Notes under the pieces: generated by a model
What the model was told of the DNA's origin: nothing
What the model saw: the letters and a program-made list of their open reading frames with translations, nothing else
Databases searched by the model: none
Position numbers and translations under genes: made by a program
Shown: positions 35,745 to 43,779 of the stretch, one piece after another
Position numbering within the stretch: the first letter of the stretch is position 1
Layout of the letters: each line of letters starts with the position of its first letter
DNA from: Nocardia abscessus NBRC 100374
Lineage (GTDB): Bacteria > Actinomycetota > Actinomycetes > Mycobacteriales > Mycobacteriaceae
NCBI RefSeq assembly: GCF_000308455.1
Contig: NZ_BAFP01000077.1
Coordinates: 1 to 64,000 of the forward strand
DNA length: 64,000 nucleotides
Reading direction: 5' to 3'

Positions 35745-37019
35745 TCAATGGGTGGTTGCTCTGGACGAGGCTGGTGGGCGCACCCATTCCGTCATGACAT
35801 CGGCGAGTGCCGCGACGCCGGCATGGCAGTCGTTGGATTCGGCGAACTCGACGGGGGAGTGGGAGATGCCGGTCGGATTGCGGACGAACAGCATTGCGGT
35901 GGGTACGTGTTCGGAAAGGATCCCGGCATCGTGACCTGCCGCGGTGGGCAGGACCGGGATATCGCGGAGATGTGCGAGGGCACGTACGATCCTGGTCCGC
36001 TGTTCAAGCGGGAAATCTACGATGGGACTGGTCGATTCGGTACGAACCGCCAGTCCGATCCCATCGTCCTCCGCGTAGTTGCGGGCTTGGTTGGCGATGC
36101 GGGTGACCAGGGTGCGCAAGGTGGCCTCGTCCGCCGCGCGGGCGTCGAGCCAGGCTCGCACCTGCGAGGGGATCGCATTGGTGCCGTTCGGTGCGACCAG
36201 AACCTTCCCGAAGGTGGCCACCGAATTGAGTTTCGTGGCTTCCTCGCGGGCAGCCTGGACCGACGACGCGAACGCCAGCATCGGGTCGTGCCGATCGACC
36301 AGGCGGGTCGCCCCGGCGTGATTGGCTTCGCCGGTGAACTCGAATTCCCAACGGCCGTGCGGCCATATCGATGACGCGATCGCCAGGGGCCGGTCGATGA
36401 GATCGAGGGCACGGCCCTGTTCGATATGGAGTTCGACGAAAACGCCTACACGATCGGCGAGGGCCGGGTCGGCGCCGAGGTGCTCGGGGTTGCGTCCCGC
36501 CCGGGTGAGCGCTTCCGCCAGGGAGATGCCGTCGCTGTCGCGCAGGCTGAGCGCCCGATCCGGTGCGAGTGCGCCGGTTGTCAGTTGCGAGCCGATACAG
36601 GCGACCCCGAATCGAGCTCCCTCCTCATCGGAGAATGCCACCACCGCGATGGGGATCGAAGGTTCGATACCTCGTGCCCGCAGCAGATCCACCGCGGCGA
36701 ACGCCGACACCACCCCGAGGGGCCCGTCGTAGGCGCCGCCGTCGGGCACCGAATCCATATGCGATCCGGTGACGAAGGCGCCCAACGGTTCACCGATCCA
36801 GCCGCGCGGCAGCCACCAAGCCCACAGATTGCCGTTGCGGTCTTCCTCGACATCCATGGATCGGTCTGCGGCGCAGCCGGTGAACCATTCCCTCAGGGTG
36901 AGGTCGGCATCGGTCCACGCGTAACGTCGGTAGCCGCTAGTGCCTCCATGCCTGCCGACATGCAGGATCGGCGTCCAGAGTGAATCGAAAACCTCTGCGA
37001 TATCGCGTGTTTCGCTCAT
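35745..37019 (-). CDS. M20-family amidohydrolase (N-carbamoyl-L-amino acid hydrolase/allantoate amidohydrolase type)
   Basis: A 424-residue binuclear-metal hydrolase. Metal-binding segments are VTGSHMDSVPDGGAYDGPLG, AFSDEEGARFG, ELHIEQGRALD and AGHDAGILSEHVP; the dimerisation domain carries WEFEFTGEANHAGATRLVDR. The family cleaves N-carbamoyl or ureido groups from amino acids or allantoate. Its ATG at 37019 overlaps the stop of the FMN synthase gene (ATGA), so it is the last cistron of the methylamine-type operon. That is unusual and suggests it acts on a gamma-glutamyl, carbamoyl or formyl amino-acid intermediate. Confidence 0.9.
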   Translation of the reverse strand: MSETRDIAEVFDSLWTPILHVGRHGGTSGYRRYAWTDADLTLREWFTGCAADRSMDVEEDRNGNLWAWWLPRGWIGEPLGAFVTGSHMDSVPDGGAYDGPLGVVSAFAAVDLLRARGIEPSIPIAVVAFSDEEGARFGVACIGSQLTTGALAPDRALSLRDSDGISLAEALTRAGRNPEHLGADPALADRVGVFVELHIEQGRALDLIDRPLAIASSIWPHGRWEFEFTGEANHAGATRLVDRHDPMLAFASSVQAAREEATKLNSVATFGKVLVAPNGTNAIPSQVRAWLDARAADEATLRTLVTRIANQARNYAEDDGIGLAVRTESTSPIVDFPLEQRTRIVRALAHLRDIPVLPTAAGHDAGILSEHVPTAMLFVRNPTGISHSPVEFAESNDCHAGVAALADVMTEWVRPPASSRATTH

Positions 37020-38335
37020 GCGAGTGATCCCGGAATCCAATTGGTGCCTGCAAGCGGAACTCGCGCCATGGCCGAGGCTTCCAATGTCAGAGCGACCAGG
37101 TCTTCCGGCTCCAGATTGCGCAGATGCGATTTTCCGCAGGCCCGCGCCAGAGTCTGCGCCTCCATGGTGAGCACTCGCAGATAGTTGGCAAGCCTGCGCC
37201 CGCCTTCAACAGGGTCGAGGCGCTGCGCTAGTTCCGAGTCCTGCGTCGTGATTCCGGCAGGATCACGGCCTTCTTGGAAATCGTCGTAGAAGCCTGCGGC
37301 CGAACCGAGCTCGGCGTACTGCTCGGCGTAACGGGGGCTGTTGTCGCCCAGGGCGATCAGGGCAGCGGTGCCGATGGCCACGGCGTCCGCACCGAGTGCC
37401 ATCGCCTTCGCGACGTCCGCTCCAGTGCGGATGCCGCCGGAAACGATCAGTTGCACCTTGCGGTGCACATCCATTTCTTGCAGCGCCTGTACGGCCTGGG
37501 GGATGGCGGCGAGAGTGGGGATGCCGACGTGTTCGATGAAAACGTCCTGGGTGGCCGCGGTTCCGCCCTGCATACCGTCGACGACGACTACGTCCGCGCC
37601 CGCCTTGACCGCGAGTTTGACGTCGTAGTAAGTGCGGGTGGCGCCGACCTTGATGTAGATCGGCTTCTCCCACTGCGTGATCTCACGCAGTTCGATGATC
37701 TTGATCGCGAGGTCGTCCGGCCCGGTCCAGTCCGGGTGCCGGCAGGCCGATCGCTGGTCGACGCCCTGCGGCAGGGTGCGCATTCCGGCGACGCGGTCGG
37801 TGATCTTCTGTCCCAGTAGCATGCCGCCACCGCCCGGCTTCGCGCCCTGACCGAGGACGATTTCGATGGCATCGGCCTTGCGGAGATCGTCCGGGTTCAT
37901 TCCGTAACGTGACGGAAGGTATTGGTAGACCAGGTGCTTCGACTGACCGCGCTCCTCCGGCGTCATACCGCCGTCACCGGTGGTTGTCGAAGTGCCCACC
38001 GCACTGGCACCGCGACCGAGCGCTTCCTTCGCCCGGCCCGACAGCGCACCGAAACTCATTCCCGCGATGGTGATCGGTATATCGAGGTGCAGCGGGTGTT
38101 TTGCGTGCCGATCACCCAGCACGATATCGGTGTCGCAGCGTTCGCGGTAACCCTCGAGCGGGTAGCGCGACATGGACGCGCCGAGGAACAGCAGGTCGTC
38201 GAAGTGCGGTAGTGGACGTTTGGCGCCCCAGCCACGGATATCGTAGATACCGGTTTCGGCGGCGCGCTGGATTTCGGCGATAACCCGGCGGTCGAAGGTC
38301 GCGGACTCGCGTAGTGCGGGATTCGGCGTGCTCAT
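37016..38335 (-). CDS. mgsC: FMN-binding glutamate-synthase-like protein (MgsC/GlxD type)
   Basis: A 439-residue glutamate-synthase alpha domain protein. It has ITIAGMSFGALSGRAKEALG, GTSTTTGDGGMTPEERGQSK, SRYGMNPDDL, IEIVLGQGAKPGGGGML, DVVVVDGMQGGTAAT and SGGIRTGADVAKAMALGADA, the FMN-binding and catalytic barrel. In the N-methylglutamate pathway the equivalent subunit makes N-methylglutamate from glutamate or gamma-glutamylmethylamide with the amidotransferase and GXGXG subunits. The start is ATG 38335; upstream in-frame codons lie in the previous gene. It is 10 bases after the GXGXG gene. The three domains of large glutamate synthase are thus separate polypeptides here. Confidence 0.88.
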   Translation of the reverse strand: MSTPNPALRESATFDRRVIAEIQRAAETGIYDIRGWGAKRPLPHFDDLLFLGASMSRYPLEGYRERCDTDIVLGDRHAKHPLHLDIPITIAGMSFGALSGRAKEALGRGASAVGTSTTTGDGGMTPEERGQSKHLVYQYLPSRYGMNPDDLRKADAIEIVLGQGAKPGGGGMLLGQKITDRVAGMRTLPQGVDQRSACRHPDWTGPDDLAIKIIELREITQWEKPIYIKVGATRTYYDVKLAVKAGADVVVVDGMQGGTAATQDVFIEHVGIPTLAAIPQAVQALQEMDVHRKVQLIVSGGIRTGADVAKAMALGADAVAIGTAALIALGDNSPRYAEQYAELGSAAGFYDDFQEGRDPAGITTQDSELAQRLDPVEGGRRLANYLRVLTMEAQTLARACGKSHLRNLEPEDLVALTLEASAMARVPLAGTNWIPGSLA

Positions 38336-38345
38336 CTGTGGCCTC

Positions 38346-39062
38346 CTAGTACGCGGTCGCGTTGTCGACGTGGAAGTTGTACAGCTGGCGTGCCGAGCCG
38401 TAACGGGTGAAGTCGGTGGGGTCCGCGTCGAATCCGGCCGAGAGCAGTAGCTCGCGGAGTTCGATGAGATGTTCCTCGCGCATGGGTTTGCGGACACAGT
38501 CGGCGCCGAGCGATGCAACTGTGCCGCGTACGTAGATGCGAGCCTCGTACAGCGAGTCCCCTAGCGCCTCGCCGGCATCGCCGCATACCACCAGCCGTCC
38601 GGCCTGGCCCATGAAGGCGCTCATATGGCCGATGTTGCCGCCGACGACGATATCGACACCCTTCATCGATATTCCGCACCGCGCGCCGGCATTGCCCTCG
38701 ATGACGAGCAGCCCGCCGTGCGCGGTGGCTCCGGCCGACTGTGAGGCATCGCCACGCACCCGCACGGTGCCGGACATCATATTCTCGGCGACGCCGACGC
38801 CCGCGCTACCGTTGATGGTCACCGTGGCCATCTGGTTCATGCCCGCGCAGTAATAGCCGACGTGCCCGTCGATCGTCACTTCGACATCGCGGGTGAGCCC
38901 GCACGCGAGTGCATGTGCCCCGCGAGGATTGGTAATCGTCAGTTCATCCGGCGCATCTGCGGACGCGAGTAGCGTATTCGCCGCGCGCACATCAGATTGC
39001 GCGAGGTCGAGCACGGTCGAGGTGACGGCGGGCTCCTGATCGGTGGTCACTGTCGGTGCCAT
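38346..39062 (-). CDS. mgsB: GXGXG-domain protein (MgsB/GlxC type)
   Basis: A 238-residue right-handed beta-helix matching the C-terminal domain of glutamate synthase. Gly-rich turns such as GHVGYYCAGMNQMATVTING, GNAGARCGISMKGVDIVVGG and GRLVVCGDAGEALGDSLYEA repeat regularly. This subunit is structural and joins the amidotransferase to the FMN subunit. The ATG at 39062 overlaps the amidotransferase end by 16 bases. Confidence 0.87.
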   Translation of the reverse strand: MAPTVTTDQEPAVTSTVLDLAQSDVRAANTLLASADAPDELTITNPRGAHALACGLTRDVEVTIDGHVGYYCAGMNQMATVTINGSAGVGVAENMMSGTVRVRGDASQSAGATAHGGLLVIEGNAGARCGISMKGVDIVVGGNIGHMSAFMGQAGRLVVCGDAGEALGDSLYEARIYVRGTVASLGADCVRKPMREEHLIELRELLLSAGFDADPTDFTRYGSARQLYNFHVDNATAY

Positions 39063-39946
39063 ACGTACACCTCTTCCGGTTCGGGTTCGAAGATGCGGGC
39101 CCGGTCGATGCCGGGCAGTTCGGCCAGCGCGCGGTATTCCGATGCCATGGCGACCCACTGCTCGGTCTCGGCGATGATGGCCGGTTTGCAGGAGATGGAG
39201 TCACGGACGACGGCGAACGAATCGCTGGTCGAGACCAGCAGCGTGTAGAAGCCGTCGAAGGTTTCGTTCAGTAGCAGCAGCGCCTTCTCGAGATCGGCGC
39301 CACCGGCCAGCTGTCGCGCCACGAAACGCGCACCGACCTCGGTGTCGTTCTCACTGTCGAAGACCGTGCCGTGGCGTTCGAGCTGGTGCTTGATGCTCAT
39401 ATGGTTGGAGAACGACCCGTTGTGCACCAGGCACTGGTCGGTTCCCACGGAGAAGGGGTGTGAGCCCGCCGCGGTGACCGCCGATTCGGTGGCCATCCGG
39501 GTGTGGCCCACACCTTGCCAGCCCTGCGCCTGCGGCAAGCCGAAGCTGGTCGCGAGCTCGGTGGGATTCCCGATGCCCTTGAGGACCGTCAGATCGGAGC
39601 CGAAACCGATAACGCGCGCTGTGGGGTCACTTGCCCGGATAGCCGCGACGAGCTCATCGGTGCCGAGTGGGCCGTGCAGCACCGTGGTCGGTGTCAGATC
39701 ATGCACCGTGATCGGCACACCCACTGTGGTGGAGAGGAGTCCAGCCCAAACCTCGGCGGCCATCGACGCGCCGAGTACCGACACGGTCGCGTGGCCGGCA
39801 GGCGACCAGGTCGGATCGCCGTAGACGGCGATACCCGCCGAATCGGGTCCTCGGTCACACATTTGGTCCAGCATGCCGCTGAGTAAGACGCCCAGTGACG
39901 GGTAGAGGGCAGGGTCACGCAGGTGAAGCCCGACGATTCCGCACAC
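39047..39946 (-). CDS. mgsA: Class II glutamine amidotransferase-like protein (MgsA/GlxB type)
   Basis: A 299-residue Ntn hydrolase. The GTG start at 39946 is followed directly by CGIVGLHLRD, so the catalytic Cys becomes residue 1 after processing; AAAGGAG precedes it. LDQMCDRGPDSAGIAVYG, GVGHTRMATESAVTAAGSHP and CLVHNGSFSNH are the Arg- and Asn-containing active-site loops. It would release ammonia or methylamine from glutamine or gamma-glutamylmethylamide for the FMN subunit. It follows the synthetase gene by 21 bases. Confidence 0.88.
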   Translation of the reverse strand: MCGIVGLHLRDPALYPSLGVLLSGMLDQMCDRGPDSAGIAVYGDPTWSPAGHATVSVLGASMAAEVWAGLLSTTVGVPITVHDLTPTTVLHGPLGTDELVAAIRASDPTARVIGFGSDLTVLKGIGNPTELATSFGLPQAQGWQGVGHTRMATESAVTAAGSHPFSVGTDQCLVHNGSFSNHMSIKHQLERHGTVFDSENDTEVGARFVARQLAGGADLEKALLLLNETFDGFYTLLVSTSDSFAVVRDSISCKPAIIAETEQWVAMASEYRALAELPGIDRARIFEPEPEEVYVWHRQ

Positions 39947-39967
39947 GATGCACTCCTTTCGATCGGG

Positions 39968-41305
39968 TCAGAACGCGGTGAGGTAGTGGTCGATCTCCCA
40001 CGCGGAGACGGTGTTGTGCCAGGCGAAGAACTCTTCGCGCTTGTGCTGGGCGAAGTAGGCGCTGACCCCTGGTCCTGCGATGTCGAGGGCGCCGGTCAGC
40101 ACCGGGTCGGCTTCGAACGCGTCCATCGCGTGTGCCAGTGTCATCGGGAGAGTGTCCTCGCGCCGATCGCCGGGGCGGCCCGGTTCGAGGCCGCTGTCGA
40201 TTCCGGCGAGCCCGGCCGAAAGTGTGGCCGCCACGGCGAGATACGGGTTGGCCGCGCCGTCCGCCCCGCGCAACTCGACGCGGTTGCTATCGGGCACGCG
40301 CAGATAATGGGTGCGGTCGTTGCCGCCGTAGGTGGCGTACCGGGGCGACCAGGTCGCGCCGCTGGTGGTCGCCGTCGCGCCGATTCGCTTGTAGGAGTTT
40401 ACGGTTGGGGCTATGACGCCTTGCAGTGCGCAGGCATGCTCGAGGATGCCCGCGATGAACGAGTACGCGGTCGGTGAAAGTCCGAGTTCGTTGGGGTCGT
40501 TCGGATCGGGAAACAGGGCCCGGTCGCCGTCCCATAGTGACAGGTGCATATGCATGCCCGAGCCGGTGCGATCAGTGAACGGCTTCGGCATGAATGTTGC
40601 CGTCATGCCGCGCTTTTCAGCGATCATCGACAGCAGATAGCGAGCCGTGATCACCCGGTCGGCAGTCGTCAAGGCGTCGGCGTAGTCGAAGTTCTGCTCG
40701 AACTGACCGTTGCCGTCTTCGTGGTCGCTCGCGTAATTGCCCCAGCCGAGACTGTTCATCGCCTGCGAGATCTCGGTGAGGTGGTCGTACATCCGGGTGA
40801 CGTCGCGGGCGTCGTAACAGGGCTGATCACTGATATCCGCGGCGTCGGCGGTAGTCAGACCGCCGGAAGAAGTGCGGTTGACCAGGAAGTATTCGACTTC
40901 GGCGCCGACATTGACGGTGTATCCACGCTCGGCCGCCCGCGCGAGGGTGCGTTCGAGGATGACTCGGGGTGCGAATGGCCACGGCTTACCTTCGACATGC
41001 GGCGAGCAGTGCACGATCGCCAGGCCTGGCCGGACAAAGGGAATCGGGGTGAACGAGCGCGGATCCGGCACCGCGACCAGATCAGGATCGCGAGGCTCCT
41101 GGCCGATCATTCCGGCCGCGTACCCGGCAAACCCGACTCCATCACGCTCCAGTTGCCCGACCGCCTCGACCGGAACGAGTTTCGCACAGGGTTTTCCGGA
41201 CAATGTGACGAATAGGGCGAGGATGAACTTCGTATCGCTGGCCAGGGCCAGATCGGTCAGGGATCGCGTGGCGGGTATCGGTGCTGTGGTGGTATCGATC
41301 GACAT
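39968..41305 (-). CDS. gmaS: Gamma-glutamylmethylamide synthetase (GlnT-type glutamine synthetase)
   Basis: A 445-residue glutamine-synthetase-fold ligase, shorter than or divergent from GlnA. Seen are VNVGAEVEYFLVNR (metal Glu), HEDGNGQFEQNFDYADALTT, SGMHMHLSLWDGDRALFPD, APTVNSYKRIGA and DSNRVELRGADGAANPYLAV. This GlnT/GmaS subgroup joins amines to the gamma-carboxyl of glutamate with ATP. Linkage to the three Mgs-like genes and an amine dehydrogenase supports methylamine as amine (inference). The start is ATG 41305. A truncated paralogue is at 58552-59240. Confidence 0.82.
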   Translation of the reverse strand: MSIDTTTAPIPATRSLTDLALASDTKFILALFVTLSGKPCAKLVPVEAVGQLERDGVGFAGYAAGMIGQEPRDPDLVAVPDPRSFTPIPFVRPGLAIVHCSPHVEGKPWPFAPRVILERTLARAAERGYTVNVGAEVEYFLVNRTSSGGLTTADAADISDQPCYDARDVTRMYDHLTEISQAMNSLGWGNYASDHEDGNGQFEQNFDYADALTTADRVITARYLLSMIAEKRGMTATFMPKPFTDRTGSGMHMHLSLWDGDRALFPDPNDPNELGLSPTAYSFIAGILEHACALQGVIAPTVNSYKRIGATATTSGATWSPRYATYGGNDRTHYLRVPDSNRVELRGADGAANPYLAVAATLSAGLAGIDSGLEPGRPGDRREDTLPMTLAHAMDAFEADPVLTGALDIAGPGVSAYFAQHKREEFFAWHNTVSAWEIDHYLTAF

Positions 41306-41342
41306 CTGGTCTCCTGCTGGTGCGGTCTGGTTGGTATCGGGA

Positions 41343-42539
41343 TCAGCGCATTTCCCCGGCACCCTCGTAGCGGTGCCGGCTGAGCAGGGGCTTGCCCTCC
41401 GCGAAGCGTTCGTATCGGAAATCGGCCGGGTCGACATTGGGCAGCTGGGTTTGGCCGTCGAGCAACAGATCCGACACCATGCGTCCGACCGCGGGCGAGA
41501 TCTTGAAGCCGTGTCCGGAGAATCCCGTGGCCAGGAATAGTCCAGGAACCGGAGCGGGGCCGATAATCGGGTTGTAGTCGGGCGTCACGTCGTACGCGCC
41601 GACGTAGCTGCTGGTGACTCGAGGATCGGGCATGTGGGGAAGTCGGTTGTCCAGCTTGTCGATGACTTTCTCGATCGTGGCTTCGTCGGCCCGGTTGATG
41701 TAGCGGTCCGGATCGATGTATTCGGGCTCTGCGTGGTCGCTGTTGCCGACCAGCAGTTCGCCGTTCGGTTCCCGGCAGATATATTGCAGCCCAGCGAGAT
41801 CCGAGAGAACCGGGACTTCGGGAGTCGGTTCACCCTGATCGACCAGGACCAGCTGGGCGCGCTGGGCGCGTACCGGGATATCGAGGCCGACGGTCGAACC
41901 GAGGCTCGGTGTCCACGGACCCGCTGCGAGGATCACGTGCTCCGCGTGGATTTGCGTACCGTCGGCCAGAATCACACCGTAGACCTGGCCGCTCGGGCCC
42001 TGTCGCAAGCCGGTGACCGGTGTGCTCTGGCGGATCTGCACTCCCGCCTTTCGTGCCGCCGCAGCGAACGCCATTCCGGTCATGTAGGCCTCGCCGCGAC
42101 CGCCGCGCATTTCGTAGGCGAAGGCGGCGAAGTCGTCTAGGCGCAGACCAGGCCACAATTCGGCCATCTTGTCGTGTCCGATCATTTCGACCTCGACACC
42201 CAGCTCCTGCTGCATGGCGACATTCGCCTTCAGCGGATCGATGTTGTTCTCGCCGACGCCGACCACGTAACCGCATTGGCGGAAGGCCATATCGTCACCG
42301 AAGATCTCGGTCGCCTGCTCGAAGACGGCCACGCCGTACCACGACATCGCGGCCAGCGAAGGCGTGCCGTAATGGCAGCGCACCACGCCGCTGGACTTGC
42401 CCGTCATCCCCGAACAGAGCGTGTCGCGTTCGACCACCAGCACCTGGGTTTCGCCTCGGTCGGCAAGCGACCACGCTATGGACAGCCCTTCGAGACCCCC
42501 GCCGACGATCAGGAACTTGGTGGTTTCGGTCATTTCCAT
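41343..42539 (-). CDS. FAD-dependent amine oxidoreductase (sarcosine oxidase beta/DadA type)
   Basis: A 398-residue flavoprotein. The N-terminal FAD motif is FLIVGGGLEGLSIAWSLADRG; TGKSSGVVRCHYGTPSLAAM is typical of sarcosine-oxidase beta subunits. YDVTPDYNPIIGPAPVPGLF and ATGFSGHGFKISPAVGRMVS close the FAD site. In the known N-methylglutamate pathway the dehydrogenase has four subunits; only this one is present. It heads the synthetase operon (37 bases before gmaS), so it is the candidate N-methylglutamate dehydrogenase, or another N-methyl amine oxidase. ATG 42539 or 42533 is the start. Confidence 0.85.
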   Translation of the reverse strand: MEMTETTKFLIVGGGLEGLSIAWSLADRGETQVLVVERDTLCSGMTGKSSGVVRCHYGTPSLAAMSWYGVAVFEQATEIFGDDMAFRQCGYVVGVGENNIDPLKANVAMQQELGVEVEMIGHDKMAELWPGLRLDDFAAFAYEMRGGRGEAYMTGMAFAAAARKAGVQIRQSTPVTGLRQGPSGQVYGVILADGTQIHAEHVILAAGPWTPSLGSTVGLDIPVRAQRAQLVLVDQGEPTPEVPVLSDLAGLQYICREPNGELLVGNSDHAEPEYIDPDRYINRADEATIEKVIDKLDNRLPHMPDPRVTSSYVGAYDVTPDYNPIIGPAPVPGLFLATGFSGHGFKISPAVGRMVSDLLLDGQTQLPNVDPADFRYERFAEGKPLLSRHRYEGAGEMR

Positions 42540-42576
42540 CCTCTGCTGAGCATTCGACCCAAGAATTGCTGTATGC

Positions 42577-42601
42577 TGACATGAATCGAAGTTGAATGTC
42601 A
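42577..42601. promoter_or_regulatory. Inverted repeat before the methylamine-type operon
   Basis: TGACAT, 13 bases, ATGTCA lies 38 bp upstream of the FAD oxidoreductase start, in the gap after the HutD-like gene. A TTGACA-like hexamer on the minus strand overlaps the distal arm. A plausible promoter/operator; the XRE-cupin protein at 47853 is a candidate binder (inference). Confidence 0.4.
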
Positions 42602-42661
42602 AGAAACAAGACGGCCACATTCTCGTACGTTCGGCAATCGCCGCGCGTGCCCCGCGGGCTG

Positions 42662-43267
42662 TCAATGCGGCACTGTCGCGATTCCGAGGGGTTCGATGCT
42701 CGATTGCCCTGCGGTGGAGACGATCTCGACGATGAGCAAATGGGCCGATCCTCGGAAGGCGCCGGATCCGCCGTGGTAGATCATGCAATCGCCGCTGGTG
42801 AGTCTCGTCCGGTCGAGACGCCCGGAACCGTCCGCCACGAAGACGGCCGTTATCGAGTCGACAGGACTGTGGATGTCGGCTCGCGTGATCACCCGTAGGG
42901 AGGTCACGGATGCGGTCGCGACGGTTCGCTCCACCATCACGTTGAAGGCTTCCGTCGGCGCGGTGATCTCGCAGAATGGGCTGTCCTCACCCGCGAACGC
43001 GCATGGCACGAGTGGTGCGGCCCAATGATCGTGATCCGCGAAATGAAGTGTGGCGCCGATGGTTCCGACAACGGTGAAGACTCGGTCGACGTCGCGCAGC
43101 GGAGAGAAATCCGCGTCCTCACGCAGTGAAGCGACGCTGAGGCGCCAACTCGGCGTTCCGCTTTGTGTGGGTGTTCCGCGCACGATCTCGCTGGTCATTC
43201 CGCGCCGGTTGGGCCAAGGCGCGGAATGGCGATCCCGGCGTGCCACTGTTCGGATGGTTTCGAGCAT
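42662..43267 (-). CDS. HutD/Ves-family protein
   Basis: A 201-residue cupin-like protein. It shows APWPNRRGMTSEIV, SWRLSVASLREDADFSPLRD and VDRVFTVVGTIGATLHF, the HutD/Ves signature (W-x-N-G-x-x-T and W-R-x-S-x-A). HutD members accompany histidine-utilisation genes and are thought to be metabolite-responsive modulators rather than enzymes. Here there are no hut genes. It sits on the same strand upstream of the amine operon and divergent from the formate-dehydrogenase-like gene, so it could respond to a formyl or formate metabolite (inference). ATG 43267 follows AGAAGGAG. Confidence 0.8.
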   Translation of the reverse strand: MLETIRTVARRDRHSAPWPNRRGMTSEIVRGTPTQSGTPSWRLSVASLREDADFSPLRDVDRVFTVVGTIGATLHFADHDHWAAPLVPCAFAGEDSPFCEITAPTEAFNVMVERTVATASVTSLRVITRADIHSPVDSITAVFVADGSGRLDRTRLTSGDCMIYHGGSGAFRGSAHLLIVEIVSTAGQSSIEPLGIATVPH

Positions 43268-43371
43268 GAGCGCTCCTTCTGGAGATTCGGGGCACCACAC
43301 CGGGAGGCTTCCTGGTGGGGGTATGCCCGATGTCGGGTTGCGCCTATCGGGTTGCGCCAAGGTGATGCTAT

Positions 43372-43388
43372 GTTTCATCTGAGGAAAC
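43372..43388. promoter_or_regulatory. Inverted repeat in the hutD-fdh gap
   Basis: GTTTC, seven bases, GAAAC sits in the 512-bp divergent gap 43268-43779, nearer the HutD side. The rest of that gap holds no gene that I can support. Confidence 0.35.
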
Positions 43389-43779
43389 TCAAGTCTCGCA
43401 CCAACGGTAGGTTGCAATCGATCCGAGAACAGGAGGGTCCCGATGACTGGCTCCGCATCCGCGGATCGGAGGATCGTGCTGGCGGGGCATTGCGCTGTGG
43501 ACATGCGACGTGGCACCCACGAGCGGCAGCCGTTACGAACCGCTCGTCGCGCGGCGTGGCAGCGCAAGTGGCTGGAGCCGGTATCGGCGACCCTCACCGG
43601 GGGAGTGGGCCTACTCCACAGCCGCGTCGAGTGATAGTCGGTTGCTTCCGATCGCCTTAATCGGTGTTCGACATTCGATACAAAGGTTCCGAAAATATCC
43701 ACCCATTAGGTGAGCGCTATCGGCGGAAAACGATCCACCAGGCCGTTGGACTAGCCAACGGTCACCCTGAGGAAGGCCA

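Noticed and set aside
39968..41305. Ordinary glutamine synthetase GlnA
   Set aside because: The sequence belongs to the GlnT/GmaS subgroup by its shorter N-terminus and its linkage to Mgs-like genes; ammonia assimilation is not excluded but less likely.
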